From Bacillus sp. THAF10 (lineage in GTDB: Bacteria > Bacillota > Bacilli > Bacillales > Bacillaceae_I), in assembly GCF_009363695.1 (NCBI RefSeq), contig NZ_CP045403.1, positions 1,654,001 through 1,718,000 of the forward strand: 64,000 nucleotides of DNA, in the 5' to 3' direction. Below are positions 18,934 to 31,689 of the stretch, in pieces (position 1 is the stretch's first letter; each line of letters opens with the position of its first letter). Below the pieces are notes generated by a model. The model ran no database searches. It was not told the DNA's origin and saw only the letters and a list, made by a program, of their open reading frames with translations. The position numbers were made by a program, and so were the translations under genes.

Positions 18934-19048
18934 AACCTTTTAAGAAAAGTCCAGAGAGGCTGGCAAGGGTGAAAAAAAGCTTGATTTGATAGGTGGAACA
19001 TGTGCTATTGGGGTACCATTTTACCCTCCTATCAGACTAAGTGTACTT
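18934..19048 (+). promoter_or_regulatory. PyrR attenuator 3 (pyrP-pyrB gap)
   Basis: ACCTTTTAAGAAAAGTCCAG begins the PyrR binding loop; AAGTCCAGAGAGGCTGG (18948-18964) fits the consensus and is closed by AAGGGT. The downstream segment with CTGATAGGAGGG-complementary halves (TTGATAGG / CCTATCA) forms the antiterminator. Confidence 0.93.
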
Positions 19049-19084
19049 AAAACACCCTTCCATCTTGGACTGGGTGTTTTTTTG
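19049..19084 (+). terminator. pyr attenuator 3 terminator
   Basis: AAAACACCC pairs with GGGTGTTTT across a 14-base loop, followed by TTTT. Lies before pyrB. Confidence 0.9.
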
Positions 19085-19104
19085 ATAGAAACGGAGGGTG
19101 GAAA

Positions 19105-20031
19105 ATGGGACATTTACGAACGATGAGAGACTTATCAAACGAGGAAATTATGACACTAATGGAACAAGCTATCCGTTTTCAAAACGGGGAGAGTTGGACG
19201 CCCCCTCACCAAACATTTGTGGCCAATCTATTTTATGAATCAAGTACGAGAACCAAATGTAGCTTTGAAGTAGCCGAAAGAAAACTAGGCCTTCAAGTTA
19301 TTCCTTTTGAGGTAGCAACGTCAAGTGTGAACAAAGGTGAAAGTCTGTATGACACGGTTAAAACCCTAGAGTCTCTTGATGTGAGAGCGATGGTTATACG
19401 ACATCCTGAGGAAGAATACTTTCAACAACTTTCTTCCATAAACGCTTCGATTATAAATGGCGGCGATGGCTGTGGAAATCACCCAACCCAATCCTTACTA
19501 GATGTAATGACTATCTATCAGGAGTTCGATAGACTAAATGATTTGAACATTACAATAGTTGGCGATATTCGCCACAGTCGAGTTGCTAGATCCAATGCAG
19601 CAGTGCTTAAACGATTTGGCTGTAATGTAAAATTTGTTGCCCCACAAGAATGGCAGGATGAAAGCTATCCTAAAGAAACCTACATATCCATGGATGAAGC
19701 AATTTCTACTAGTGATGTGGTGATGCTGCTAAGAATTCAGCATGAGCGCCACCTATCTAGTCAACATGATTTGGATGATTACCATCATCAGTATGGTATG
19801 ACAATTCAACGTGAAAAGAAGATGAAAGAAAAAGCAATCATTATGCATCCTGCCCCAGTAAACCGCGGGGTGGAAATTGCAGCAGAATTGGTAGAATGCG
19901 AGCGTTCCCGAATTTTTAAGCAAATGGAAAATGGGCTGTACATGAGAATGGCCGTATTAAAAAGAGCCTTAACAGAAAATGAAGGAGGAAGAGCACATGA
20001 CAATCTTATTAAAGAATGGGAAATGGCTTAA
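19105..20031 (+). CDS. pyrB: Aspartate carbamoyltransferase catalytic subunit
   Basis: 308 residues. Second step of UMP synthesis (carbamoyl phosphate + aspartate). Seen: carbamoyl-phosphate motif [50 protein letters not shown] and [12 protein letters not shown]. As in Bacillus there is no pyrI regulatory subunit gene, so the trimer is expected to lack CTP control. ATG 19105 with GGAGGGTGG upstream. It overlaps pyrC by 35 bases. Confidence 0.98.
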   Translation: MGHLRTMRDLSNEEIMTLMEQAIRFQNGESWTPPHQTFVANLFYESSTRTKCSFEVAERKLGLQVIPFEVATSSVNKGESLYDTVKTLESLDVRAMVIRHPEEEYFQQLSSINASIINGGDGCGNHPTQSLLDVMTIYQEFDRLNDLNITIVGDIRHSRVARSNAAVLKRFGCNVKFVAPQEWQDESYPKETYISMDEAISTSDVVMLLRIQHERHLSSQHDLDDYHHQYGMTIQREKKMKEKAIIMHPAPVNRGVEIAAELVECERSRIFKQMENGLYMRMAVLKRALTENEGGRAHDNLIKEWEMA

Positions 20032-21286
20032 TTCAAAGGGAGAAATAGACAAGGTTGATATCTTGTTAGCTGGCAACACCATTGAAGAAATCTCCTCCAA
20101 TATTAATAAAGAAGGTGTTGACACCGTAATCGATCTGGAAGGAAATCTAGTTGCTCCTGGATTTATTGATGTCCATGTGCATTTACGTGAGCCAGGTGGA
20201 GAGAAGAAAGAAACAATCGAAACAGGAACAAAAGCAGCGGCAAAAGGTGGTTTTACCACAATATGTGCGATGCCAAATACAAGGCCGACACCAGATACGA
20301 AAGAGCAACTTCATTGGTTGACGAAAAAAATTGATGAAACTGCAGTGGTCAGAGTACTTCCTTATGCTTGCATTACAACAAGACAGCTAGGGCAGGAACT
20401 CACAAATTTTAAAGAGCTGACAGAAGCAGGAGCATTTGCTTTCACAGATGATGGGGTTGGAGTGCAGGATGCTTCGAAAATGTTGGAGGCTATGAGAAGA
20501 GCGGCGGAACTAAACATGCCGATTGTTGCTCATTGTGAAGAAAACACCCTCATCAATAAAGGCGCAGTACATGAAGGTATGTTTTCCAAAGAAAATGGAA
20601 TTAACGGAATTCCATCGGTTTGTGAGAGTGTCCACATCGCACGAGATATACTGCTAGCTGAAGCAGCAGGTTGTCATTATCATGTTTGCCACATTAGTAC
20701 GAAAGAATCTGTCCGTGTCGTTAGAGACGCAAAAAGAGCAGGCATACATGTGACAGCAGAAGTGAGTCCGCATCACCTCTTATTATGTGAGGAGGATATA
20801 CCAGGCTTAGATGCTAACTTTAAAATGAATCCTCCCTTGCGAGGAAAAGCGGATCAGAAGGCGTTGCTTGCGGGCTTGCTCGATGGAACCATTGACATGA
20901 TTGCTACAGACCATGCGCCGCATACAAAGGAAGAAAAAAGTGAAGGGATGGAAAGAGCGCCATTTGGAATTGTGGGATTAGAAACTGCCTTTCCACTTCT
21001 TTACACTCATTTTGTAGAGACAGGCATTTTTACCCTTAAGCAACTGATAGATTGGTTAACAATGAAACCGGCTCAGGTGTTTAAGCTTCCTTATGGTAGG
21101 TTAGAGGTAGGAGCAAAAGCAGACATTACCGTAATAAATTTAGATAGCAAAGCAACGATTAATCCAGAAGATTTCTTATCAAAAGGAAAAAACACTCCTT
21201 TTTCGGGATGGGAATGTAATGGTTGGCCAGTGATGACGTTTGTAGATGGAAAACTAGTGTGGCAGAAAGGTAGTGTTCTAGTATGA
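19997..21286 (+). CDS. pyrC: Dihydroorotase
   Basis: 429 residues, type I zinc amidohydrolase. Seen: metal ligands HVHLREPG near residue 60, the CHISTKESV and [10 protein letters not shown] segments, and the catalytic Asp in [15 protein letters not shown] 19997 has GAAGGAGGAAGAG in front; an earlier in-frame ATG at 19979 lies within that site. The start sits inside pyrB, and the stop overlaps pyrAA by four bases (ATGA), so the proteins are made in step. Confidence 0.98.
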   Translation: MTILLKNGKWLNSKGEIDKVDILLAGNTIEEISSNINKEGVDTVIDLEGNLVAPGFIDVHVHLREPGGEKKETIETGTKAAAKGGFTTICAMPNTRPTPDTKEQLHWLTKKIDETAVVRVLPYACITTRQLGQELTNFKELTEAGAFAFTDDGVGVQDASKMLEAMRRAAELNMPIVAHCEENTLINKGAVHEGMFSKENGINGIPSVCESVHIARDILLAEAAGCHYHVCHISTKESVRVVRDAKRAGIHVTAEVSPHHLLLCEEDIPGLDANFKMNPPLRGKADQKALLAGLLDGTIDMIATDHAPHTKEEKSEGMERAPFGIVGLETAFPLLYTHFVETGIFTLKQLIDWLTMKPAQVFKLPYGRLEVGAKADITVINLDSKATINPEDFLSKGKNTPFSGWECNGWPVMTFVDGKLVWQKGSVLV

Positions 21287-22380
21287 ATCGGCAACTAATT
21301 TTAGAAGATGGAACATTCTTTGTTGGAAAGGCATTTGGCAGCTTAAAGGACTCTATTGGCGAGGTAGTTTTTAATACAGGAATGACAGGATATCAGGAGA
21401 TCTTATCAGACCCTTCTTACTGCGGGCAGCTTGTGACTCTTACCTATCCGCTTGTTGGAAACTATGGCATCAATCGTGATGATTTTGAATCAATTGACCC
21501 TGCTATCAATGGGTTTATCGTGAAAGAAGTAAGTGAATATCCTTCAAACTTCCGTAATCAGTGGACATTAGATGAATTTTTTAAAGCAAAGGACATTCCG
21601 GGAATTGCTGGAATTGATACAAGAAAGCTCACTAGAATTATCCGAGAGCATGGAACCTTAAAAGGAGCACTATGTGGGCTGGATGTAGATAGAAACGAAG
21701 TGATTTCGAGCTTAAAGTCTCGTGTGTTGCCTACCAACCAAGTGGAGCAAGTGTCAACGAAGACGGCGTATCCTTCTCCTGGTCGGGGGTATCGAGTCGT
21801 TCTTGTCGATTTTGGTATGAAACATGGAATTCTTCGTGAATTAAACAAACGAGGTTGTGATGTTGTAGTCGTACCTTACAATATTACAGCCGAAGAAATC
21901 ATGAGATTAAGTCCAGATGGCGTGATGCTATCTAATGGGCCTGGTGATCCAAAGGATGTACCTGAGGCAATAAGCATGATTCAGGATTTGCTTGGAGTGG
22001 TTCCGGTTTTTGGCATTTGTTTAGGCCATCAACTTTTTGCCCTCGCATGTGGAGCAAATACAGAAAAAATGAAGTTCGGACATAGAGGCTCTAATCATCC
22101 AGTGAAAGACTTAAGCACAGGCCGTGTTGCGCTTACCTCGCAAAACCATGGCTATACGGTAACGGAGGATTCGCTTCTCGATACTAATCTTGAAGTAACA
22201 CATATTGCGCTCAATGACGGCACAATTGAAGGCTTAAAGCATACCATCCACCCTGTTTTTACGGTGCAATATCACCCAGAAGCAAGCCCAGGGCCTGAAG
22301 ATGCTAACTATTTGTTTGATCATTTCATGACTTTAATTGAAGAAGCAAAGAAGGGAGAACGCTTATGCCAAAACGTCTAG
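21283..22380 (+). CDS. pyrAA: Carbamoyl-phosphate synthase, small (glutaminase) subunit, pyrimidine type
   Basis: 365 residues. N-terminal CPSase small-chain domain (about 1-130: [28 protein letters not shown]) and a class I glutamine amidotransferase domain (about 170-355) with the nucleophile Cys in [16 protein letters not shown] and the His-Glu pair in [11 protein letters not shown]. Delivers ammonia to PyrAB. It overlaps pyrC by 4 and pyrAB by 16 bases. The location in the pyr operon marks it as the UMP/PRPP-linked enzyme rather than the arginine one. Confidence 0.98.
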   Translation: MNRQLILEDGTFFVGKAFGSLKDSIGEVVFNTGMTGYQEILSDPSYCGQLVTLTYPLVGNYGINRDDFESIDPAINGFIVKEVSEYPSNFRNQWTLDEFFKAKDIPGIAGIDTRKLTRIIREHGTLKGALCGLDVDRNEVISSLKSRVLPTNQVEQVSTKTAYPSPGRGYRVVLVDFGMKHGILRELNKRGCDVVVVPYNITAEEIMRLSPDGVMLSNGPGDPKDVPEAISMIQDLLGVVPVFGICLGHQLFALACGANTEKMKFGHRGSNHPVKDLSTGRVALTSQNHGYTVTEDSLLDTNLEVTHIALNDGTIEGLKHTIHPVFTVQYHPEASPGPEDANYLFDHFMTLIEEAKKGERLCQNV

Positions 22381-25300
22381 ATATCCACACTATCCTTGTA
22401 ATAGGTTCAGGCCCCATTGTCATCGGGCAGGCTGCAGAATTTGACTATGCAGGTACACAAGCCTGCATCGCACTTAGAGAAGAAGGCTACCGCGTAATTC
22501 TCGTCAACTCTAACCCAGCAACGATCATGACCGACCAAGAAATGGCGGATAAAGTGTATATGGAGCCACTAACGGTGGAATTTGTCAGCAGAATTATCCG
22601 AAAAGAAAGACCAGATGCCATCCTCCCTACTCTTGGTGGGCAAACAGGATTGAATCTTGCAGTGGAGCTGGCTGAGGCTGGGGTGTTGGAAGAATGTAAT
22701 GTTCAAATTCTTGGAACAAAGCTATCTGCCATTCAAAAAGCAGAAGACCGCGACCTCTTCCGAACCTTAATGAGGGAGCTGAATGAGCCTGTTCCTGATA
22801 GTGAGATTATTACCAATCTTGATGAGGCCTATCAGTTTGTCGAAAAGATTGGGTTCCCGGTTATTGTAAGGCCAGCTTACACCCTCGGTGGGACAGGAGG
22901 CGGCATTTGCTCTAATCCAGAAGAGCTAGATGAAATCGTCTCAAGCGGTCTGAAAAATAGCCCCGTAACACAGTGTCTTTTAGAGAAAAGCATTGCCGGT
23001 TTTAAAGAAATCGAATATGAAGTGATGCGTGACTGCAATGATAATGCGATTGTAGTATGTAATATGGAAAATATAGATCCAGTTGGTGTTCATACGGGAG
23101 ATTCCATCGTCGTAGCACCAAGTCAAACCTTAAGTGATAGAGAGTATCAGCTATTACGTAATGTTTCTCTCAAGATTATCCGAGCACTAGAAATTGAAGG
23201 CGGCTGTAACGTTCAGTTGGCATTAGATCCTCACAGCTTTCAATATTACATTATTGAAGTAAACCCAAGGGTAAGTCGTTCATCTGCACTAGCTTCCAAA
23301 GCAACAGGTTATCCTATCGCAAAGCTAGCAGCAAAGATAGCAGTTGGGTTGACACTCGACGAAATGATGAACCCAGTCACTGGAAAAACCTATGCTTGCT
23401 TTGAACCAGCACTTGATTATATTGTGACAAAGATTCCAAGATTCCCTTTTGACAAGTTTGAATCTGCCAACCGCCGCCTTGGTACGCAAATGAAAGCAAC
23501 AGGTGAAGTGATGGCAATTGGACGTACTTTTGAAGAATCCTTATTGAAAGCTGTGCGTTCCTTAGAATCGAACATCTTTTATCTAGAGCTTGAAGGCAGC
23601 GAAGGCTTTTCCGATGAACTGGTAGAAAAAAGAATCAGAAAAGCAGGGGACGAGCGCTTGTTTTACCTCGCAGAAGCAATGCGCAGAGGCTATTCCATTG
23701 AAACAATCCATGAATGGTGCGAAATTGATATGTTCTTCCTACAAAAAATACACAAAATCCTTTCAATGGAAGAACATATTACTGCCAATAAAGGTTGTAT
23801 GACTACCCTACATGAAGTAAAACAGATGGGCTTTAGCGACAAAACCATTGCCAAGCTTTGGAGTGTCTCAGAAAGAGAAATTTATCAACTTCGATTAGAC
23901 AAAGACATTCAACCTGTCTACAAAATGGTTGATACGTGTGCTGCCGAATTTGAATCCTCTACTCCGTACTATTATGGAACGTATGAGGATGAAAACGAAT
24001 CTGTTGTCACTCAAAAAGAAAGTATTGTTGTACTAGGATCTGGACCAATCAGAATTGGTCAAGGGGTAGAATTTGATTATGCTACGGTCCACTCTGTGTG
24101 GGCGATTAAAGAAGCAGGGTATGAAGCAATCATCATCAATAACAATCCCGAAACAGTGTCAACAGACTTCAGTATTTCTGACAAACTGTATTTTGAGCCC
24201 CTCACCATTGAAGATGTCATGAATATCGTAAACCTTGAAAAACCAAAAGGTGTGGTTGTCCAATTTGGGGGACAAACAGCCATTAATCTTGCTGCTGAGC
24301 TTGAAGCAAGAGGAGTGAAAATTCTTGGCACCACCCTTGAGGACTTAGATCGTGCAGAAAACAGAGATAAGTTTGAGCAAACATTAACAAACTTAGACAT
24401 TCCGCAACCAAAAGGGAAAACAGCAACTTCGATTCCCCAGGCTGTCGAAATTGCAGAGACTATCGGCTACCCAGTACTTGTTAGACCATCTTATGTGCTT
24501 GGTGGACGGGCGATGGAAATAGTCTATAAATCAGAAGAGCTGCTACTTTACATGAAAAATGCTGTCAAAGTAAATCCAGAACACCCTGTTTTAATTGACA
24601 AGTATATGACAGGAAAAGAAATTGAAGTGGATGCAATTTCGGACGGAACAGATGTTTTTATTCCTGGAATTATGGAGCATATTGAACGCGCTGGGGTTCA
24701 TTCAGGAGACTCTATTGCTGTATATCCACCGCAAACACTAAGCAATGAGATTAAGAAAAAGATAGTGGACTACACAACTCGCCTTGCAAAAGGGTTGAAC
24801 ATCGTTGGTCTACTAAACATACAATTTGTCATTTATAAAGAAGAAGTGTACGTCATTGAGGTGAACCCAAGGTCAAGCCGTACGGTCCCATTTTTAAGCA
24901 AAATAACCCATGTTCCAATGGCTAACGTTGCTACAAAAATTATCCTTGGCGAAAGCTTACAATCACAAGGTTACTATTCTGGGTTACAGCCTGAAACACC
25001 AGGAGTGTTCGTAAAAGTTCCGGTTTTCTCTTTTGCAAAATTACGAAATGTCGATATCACACTCGGGCCAGAAATGAAATCAACTGGGGAAGTAATGGGG
25101 AAAGATTTTACCCTTGAAAAAGCACTTTATAAAGGGCTAGTAGCATCAGGAATATCCATTAAGACTTACGGCTCTGTTCTTTTCACCATCGCAAACAAGG
25201 ATAAAGAGGAAGCATTAACCCTTGCGAAAAGATTTCACCAGATTGGTTACAAAATATTGGCAACTGCAGGCACAGCAGAGTATTTTTGGCAAGAAAATAT

Positions 25301-25579
25301 TCCATCCGAAGTTGTTAATAAAATTGGAGGCGAATCTCCTAACCTAATAGATGTTATCCGCAAAGGAGAAGCGCAATTTGTCATTAACACTTTAACGAAA
25401 GGCAAGCAGCCTGCACGAGATGGTTTTCGAATTAGACGCGAATCAGTAGAAAACGGTATCCCTTGCTTAACCTCTCTTGATACAGCTAAGGCAATTCTAA
25501 GAGTCTTAGAATCTATGACATTTTCCATAGAATCTATTGACGCATTAGTTTCCGAAAACAAAGAGGTGGTGTACAGCGG

Positions 25580-25583
<4 letters not shown>
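22365..25583 (+). CDS. pyrAB: Carbamoyl-phosphate synthase, large subunit, pyrimidine type
   Basis: 1072 residues. Two homologous halves, each with a preATP-grasp domain ([20 protein letters not shown] near residue 10; [20 protein letters not shown] near 556) and an ATP-grasp domain ([26 protein letters not shown]). A middle oligomerisation domain and a C-terminal MGS-like regulatory domain (about 935-1072, [11 protein letters not shown]) bind UMP/PRPP in relatives. Makes carbamoyl phosphate from bicarbonate, ATP and ammonia. Overlaps pyrK by four bases. Confidence 0.98.
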
Positions 25584-27984
<2,401 letters not shown>

Positions 27985-27988
<4 letters not shown>

Positions 27989-28617
27989 ACAAAAAAATAG
28001 CAGAAGAGTTACTAGAAATTAAAGCGGTATTCTTTCAACCAGATGAACCATTTACGTGGTCGTCAGGCATAAAATCCCCCATATACTGCGATAACCGGCT
28101 GACTATTTCCTATCCAAGAGTGAGAAAACAGGTTGCAGATTCATTAGCAGCCCTAGTTAAGAACAGCTTTGGAGAGGCAGAGATGATTGCAGGTACAGCT
28201 ACAGCCGGAATTCCTCATGCTGCCCTTGTAAGCAATGAGCTTAACCTTCCAATGTGCTATGTGCGGAGTAAGGCGAAAGGGCACGGTAAAGGCAACCAAA
28301 TTGAAGGGTTGGTCACAAAAGGTCAAAAGGTAGTAGTGGTGGAGGATCTGATTTCAACAGGTGGTAGTGCAATCGGGGCGGTGGAAGCCCTGCGTGAAGC
28401 AGGTTGTGAAGTGCTCGGTGTGGTAGCTATTTTTACATATGGCTTAGATGTGGCAGCTGATAATCTTGCAAATTTCAATGTGAAAACAGAGGCACTTTGC
28501 GATTATCAAACATTAATGGAAGCAGCGATTGAGCGCGGTGATATTGGAGAAGCAGACCGCAAAAAACTATCCAAATGGCTAGAAAACCCAACAAGCGAGG
28601 CTTGGATGGCTTATTAA
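27985..28617 (+). CDS. pyrE: Orotate phosphoribosyltransferase
   Basis: 210 residues. Type I phosphoribosyltransferase with [17 protein letters not shown], the flexible loop [15 protein letters not shown], and the PRPP loop [17 protein letters not shown]. Converts orotate to OMP. ATG 27985 follows AAGGAGTGG. Last gene of the pyr operon; a terminator starts 14 bases after the stop. In B. subtilis a sulphate-assimilation cluster follows; it is absent here. Confidence 0.98.
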
Positions 28618-28630
28618 AGAAAAAAATTGA

Positions 28631-28658
28631 AAAAACCTCCCGAATTAGGGGGGTTTTA
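28631..28658 (+). terminator. Terminator of the pyr operon
   Basis: AAAACCTCCC pairs with GGGGGGTTTT (one wobble) around GAATTA. It opens the 340-base pyrE-lipoprotein gap, which also holds a palindrome (28830-28879) and a second, bidirectional terminator; the rest shows nothing recognisable. Confidence 0.9.
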
Positions 28659-28829
28659 CTGTTTAAATGAATGGCTGTGGGTTTGAAAGCTACTGGTTGT
28701 GGTGAATCTCGAAAGGTTGGTCGTTTATTATCAAAGGTAGAGGGGATATCACGAGAGGTTTTGTTTTTTACAAAAAAGTTTTTGTTAAAATTGAATAAAT
28801 AATAGTTTATTTTCTAGTTGGAATGTGCG

Positions 28830-28879
28830 GTAAGGGTAGACTGGTGACCCCATACATCAAACGTGGAGGGGACCCTTAC
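28830..28879. repeat. Inverted repeat in the pyrE-lipoprotein gap
   Basis: GTAAGGGT (28830-28837) and ACCCTTAC (28872-28879) are exact complements 34 bases apart, with CCCC/GGGG close inside (28848-28851 / 28868-28871). No T tract follows, so it is not a standard terminator. Could be a remnant of a mobile or repeat element or an unrecognised RNA fold. Confidence 0.5.
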
Positions 28880-28905
28880 GAGCAGACTCTTCCATAAAGG
28901 TCATA

Positions 28906-28952
28906 TAAAAAGCTGTTAGAACGTCAATGAAGACGCTCTAACAGCTCTTTTT
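28906..28952. terminator. Bidirectional terminator between pyr operon and lipoprotein gene
   Basis: AGCTGTTAGA(A)CGTC pairs with GACG(C)TCTAACAGCT, flanked by AAAAA on the left and TTTTT on the right, so it can end transcripts from both sides. It directly abuts the minus-strand lipoprotein stop at 28958. Confidence 0.9.
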
Positions 28953-28957
28953 CATCA

Positions 28958-29728
28958 TTATATCTTTTTCTCAATGTCGCTGTTCTTTTTCAAGTCTTCG
29001 ACGATGGTTTGTAGTTGTTTTTGTTTTTCTTCTTTTTCAAGCTGACCGCGAATTTGGTCTTCTACTTCTGCAAGCTCAGGGAATTTGCTTTCAGGTGCTT
29101 CTTCGCCTTCTTTAGCTTTTTCTTCTCCTTCGGGAGCTTGTTTTTGCTGTGCTTCACTTTGTTCTTTTGCTTGATTGTAGTAATCTTTGACTTGATCGTC
29201 GGTTACTTTAGATTCGCCTAGTTCTTTTTCCATGTATTTTTCAAGAGCAAGTTCTTCTGCAAGTTGTGCTTTTAGAGTTTCCATGGTTAATGGCGTTCCT
29301 TCAAGAGCTTCTTTAAATTTTTCTTCACTCTCATATCCAGCTTTGATTTCTTCCAAGTATTTATTTACTTCATCTTCAGATGCTTTGTAGCCTTTGTCAG
29401 CTACTTCTTGAGATAGAACTTCCTGGTCGATTAGGGCATTTAATGTTTGGTCCTTCATTTTATCTGCGTCGCCACCAGCTTGTCCAAATTGCATCATCAT
29501 CATTTGTGTCTGTTCGAGCATCATGTTGTACTCTTCACCTTTTATTTCTTTGCCATTTACAATGGCGACTGTTTCTTTTGGATCTACTTTTTCTGCTTCT
29601 GGTGCTTTTTCTTCTTGTTTGTTTTGCTCTTTATTGCCTTCTTTAGCAGCATTGTCATCTTTAGATCCACAAGCTGCAAGTACTCCAACTGTAAGTATGG
29701 TCACTAGAAATAAAGATATCTTTTTCAT
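28958..29728 (-). CDS. Lipoprotein with SurA/PrsA-type N-terminal chaperone domain, no PPIase domain
   Basis: 256 residues. Signal peptide with lipobox LAAC, lipidated Cys at residue 20, then a charged linker (21-50). Residues about 52-182 look like the SurA_N/PrsA foldase module (AIVNGKEIKGEEYNMMLEQ, LIDQEVLSQEVADKGYK, VTDDQVKDYYNQ). Where PrsA carries its parvulin domain (about 90 residues) there is only a Glu/Lys/Gln-rich stretch (about 187-222), followed by the usual C-terminal helix (VEDQIRGQLEKEEKQKQ). Expected on the outer face of the membrane, holding unfolded secreted proteins (inference). No counterpart at this locus in B. subtilis that I recall. Good ribosome binding site (GGAGGGT). 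May be cotranscribed with rqcH, 95 bases upstream. Confidence 0.85.
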   Translation of the reverse strand: MKKISLFLVTILTVGVLAACGSKDDNAAKEGNKEQNKQEEKAPEAEKVDPKETVAIVNGKEIKGEEYNMMLEQTQMMMMQFGQAGGDADKMKDQTLNALIDQEVLSQEVADKGYKASEDEVNKYLEEIKAGYESEEKFKEALEGTPLTMETLKAQLAEELALEKYMEKELGESKVTDDQVKDYYNQAKEQSEAQQKQAPEGEEKAKEGEEAPESKFPELAEVEDQIRGQLEKEEKQKQLQTIVEDLKKNSDIEKKI

Positions 29729-29823
29729 GTTGTACCCTCCAATTTAAAGCATATAAAACTATTTTTCCATTTAAACATGGTTTTTATGAGGAAGCAAATA
29801 TTTACCCCTTTTTTGGGATAGAT

Positions 29824-31530
29824 TTATGATTTTTTCAGGCTGATAATTACTTCTTCGTCTGGTGTTACATACACGGTTTGCTGCTGTTCGTATATGACAA
29901 AACCAGGCTTTGAGCCAGAGGGTTTTTTGACATGTCGTACTTTTGTGTAATCAACAGGAACAGAGCCTGAGTGCCGTGCTTTGCTGAAATATGCAGCAAT
30001 GGTCGCTGCCTGCATGATGGTTTCCTCACTAGGGTCTTCACTGCGGACCACCACATGGGACCCAGGAATATCTTTTGTATGCAGCCATATTTCATCACGG
30101 CGAGCTACTTTGTTTGTTAAATAATCATTTTGCTTATTGTTTTTACCGACCAGAATCTCGATGCCTTCATTAGAGGTATACTGTTCTAAAACAGGCTTTT
30201 GCGGTTTGATTTTTTTGCGACTTTGTTTCATTCGCATATAGCCTTCTTCCATAAGCTCTTCACGAATTTCTTGAATGTCTTTAGGAGATGCTGTTTCCAC
30301 TTGCTGACTTAGCATGTCAAAGTATTGAATTTCCTTTTTAGCTTTTTCAATTTGTTCTTCGACAATGGAAAGGGAATTTTTTGCTTTTTGGTATTTATTG
30401 AAATAAGCTTGAGCATTAGCTGATGGGGATTTTTGTACATCAAGACGAATGGTGATGCTGCCGCCATTTTCATCATAGTAATTGGTAACAGTTACCTCTT
30501 TATCACCGCGCGAGATCTGATAGAGATTTGCTGTTAGCAGTTCCCCGTACAACTGATACTTCTCTGCTTCTTTTGCATCTATTAATGTTTGTTCCAGTTT
30601 TAGGATTTTCTTTTCGTTTTTCTGAATTTCATTCGTGATGTAGCGGTCCAAATCGTTTGCTTGCTGTTTCACCCTATCTCTAGAAGCTTTCCCGAAGTAA
30701 AAACGGTCTAAAAGCTCACTGAGTGTTGGAAAATGCTTACGTTCTCCTTTTAGATGCTCAAGGTTCATGAAGTAAAATTGTTCTTTGTTGTCTTCTGTTA
30801 TAATCATTTGCGGTTGAAACGCATGTTGCTTTACCTTCTCCAGGAGTTGAAGGAAGCTTTTCGGTAACGTCTCTCTGTTAGCTAAGCCTGCTTGATAAAC
30901 TGCTTCTTTTGCAAATAATGGAGAAACTCCAGCAACGAGCTGAACAAGTTGCTTGTCTAATTTTCCAGAGAAATAGTCGAGTTTGTTTCTAACTGCCTCT
31001 TCTGTCACTTCAAAAGGGTCAAGCTTATGTTGTGAAGGAGGAAGCACATATGGCTGACCAGGGGAAAGACTTCGATGCCTGTTGTGAGCCATTGGAACAT
31101 GCTTGATACTATCTAGAATCATTTGTTTTTCTTTATCGATAAAAATGATGTTAGAGTGGCGTCCCATAATTTCTACAATAAGCTGTTTATAGGAAATATC
31201 ACCGATTTCATTGCGTGCCTTCACATCAAGGATGATGATACGGTCCATGCCTACTTGATGGATGTTTGTGATAATGCTGCCTTCCAGGTGTTTTCTAAGC
31301 AGCATACAAAACATTGGCGGCTCTGCAGGGTTTTCATAGGCTTCTTCTGTTAAGTGCAGTCTAGCATAGCTAGGATGAGCACTTATGAGCAGCTTGTGGT
31401 TTTTCCCTCCTGAGCGAACAGTGATTATTAATTCATTTTTATAAGGTTGATAAATTTTATTAATTCTTCCATTTTCCAGCTTCTTCAATTCTGCTGTCAT
31501 GGCATATGTAAAAATCCCATCAAAACTCAT
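29824..31530 (-). CDS. rqcH: Ribosome quality control protein RqcH (NFACT family)
   Basis: 568 residues: NFACT-N (about 1-175, with the DR motif of tRNA recognition in VGMDRIIIL, residues 96-97), HhH region, a long coiled coil (about 275-430), and the NFACT-R domain (about 445-560, with [29 protein letters not shown]). RqcH binds obstructed 50S subunits and adds C-terminal alanine tails to stalled chains. Older names are YloA and FbpA. Complete start ([11 protein letters not shown]) and length normal. Divergent from the downstream P-type ATPase; a TATAAT on the minus strand (31581-31586) may be its -10. Confidence 0.97.
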   Translation of the reverse strand: MSFDGIFTYAMTAELKKLENGRINKIYQPYKNELIITVRSGGKNHKLLISAHPSYARLHLTEEAYENPAEPPMFCMLLRKHLEGSIITNIHQVGMDRIIILDVKARNEIGDISYKQLIVEIMGRHSNIIFIDKEKQMILDSIKHVPMAHNRHRSLSPGQPYVLPPSQHKLDPFEVTEEAVRNKLDYFSGKLDKQLVQLVAGVSPLFAKEAVYQAGLANRETLPKSFLQLLEKVKQHAFQPQMIITEDNKEQFYFMNLEHLKGERKHFPTLSELLDRFYFGKASRDRVKQQANDLDRYITNEIQKNEKKILKLEQTLIDAKEAEKYQLYGELLTANLYQISRGDKEVTVTNYYDENGGSITIRLDVQKSPSANAQAYFNKYQKAKNSLSIVEEQIEKAKKEIQYFDMLSQQVETASPKDIQEIREELMEEGYMRMKQSRKKIKPQKPVLEQYTSNEGIEILVGKNNKQNDYLTNKVARRDEIWLHTKDIPGSHVVVRSEDPSEETIMQAATIAAYFSKARHSGSVPVDYTKVRHVKKPSGSKPGFVIYEQQQTVYVTPDEEVIISLKKS

Positions 31531-31689
31531 GTCGGATTAACTTCCTTTCTTTTTCACGGCATACAAGGGTTCTTTTTCTCATTATAGCTTATAGATTCTT
31601 GCAACGCTCAAAAAGTATATCATTTTTTTGGACAGGTCTGAATAGACTTTGTTAGATAGATTTTGTGCAAAGGTTGTGAGGTGTGACAG

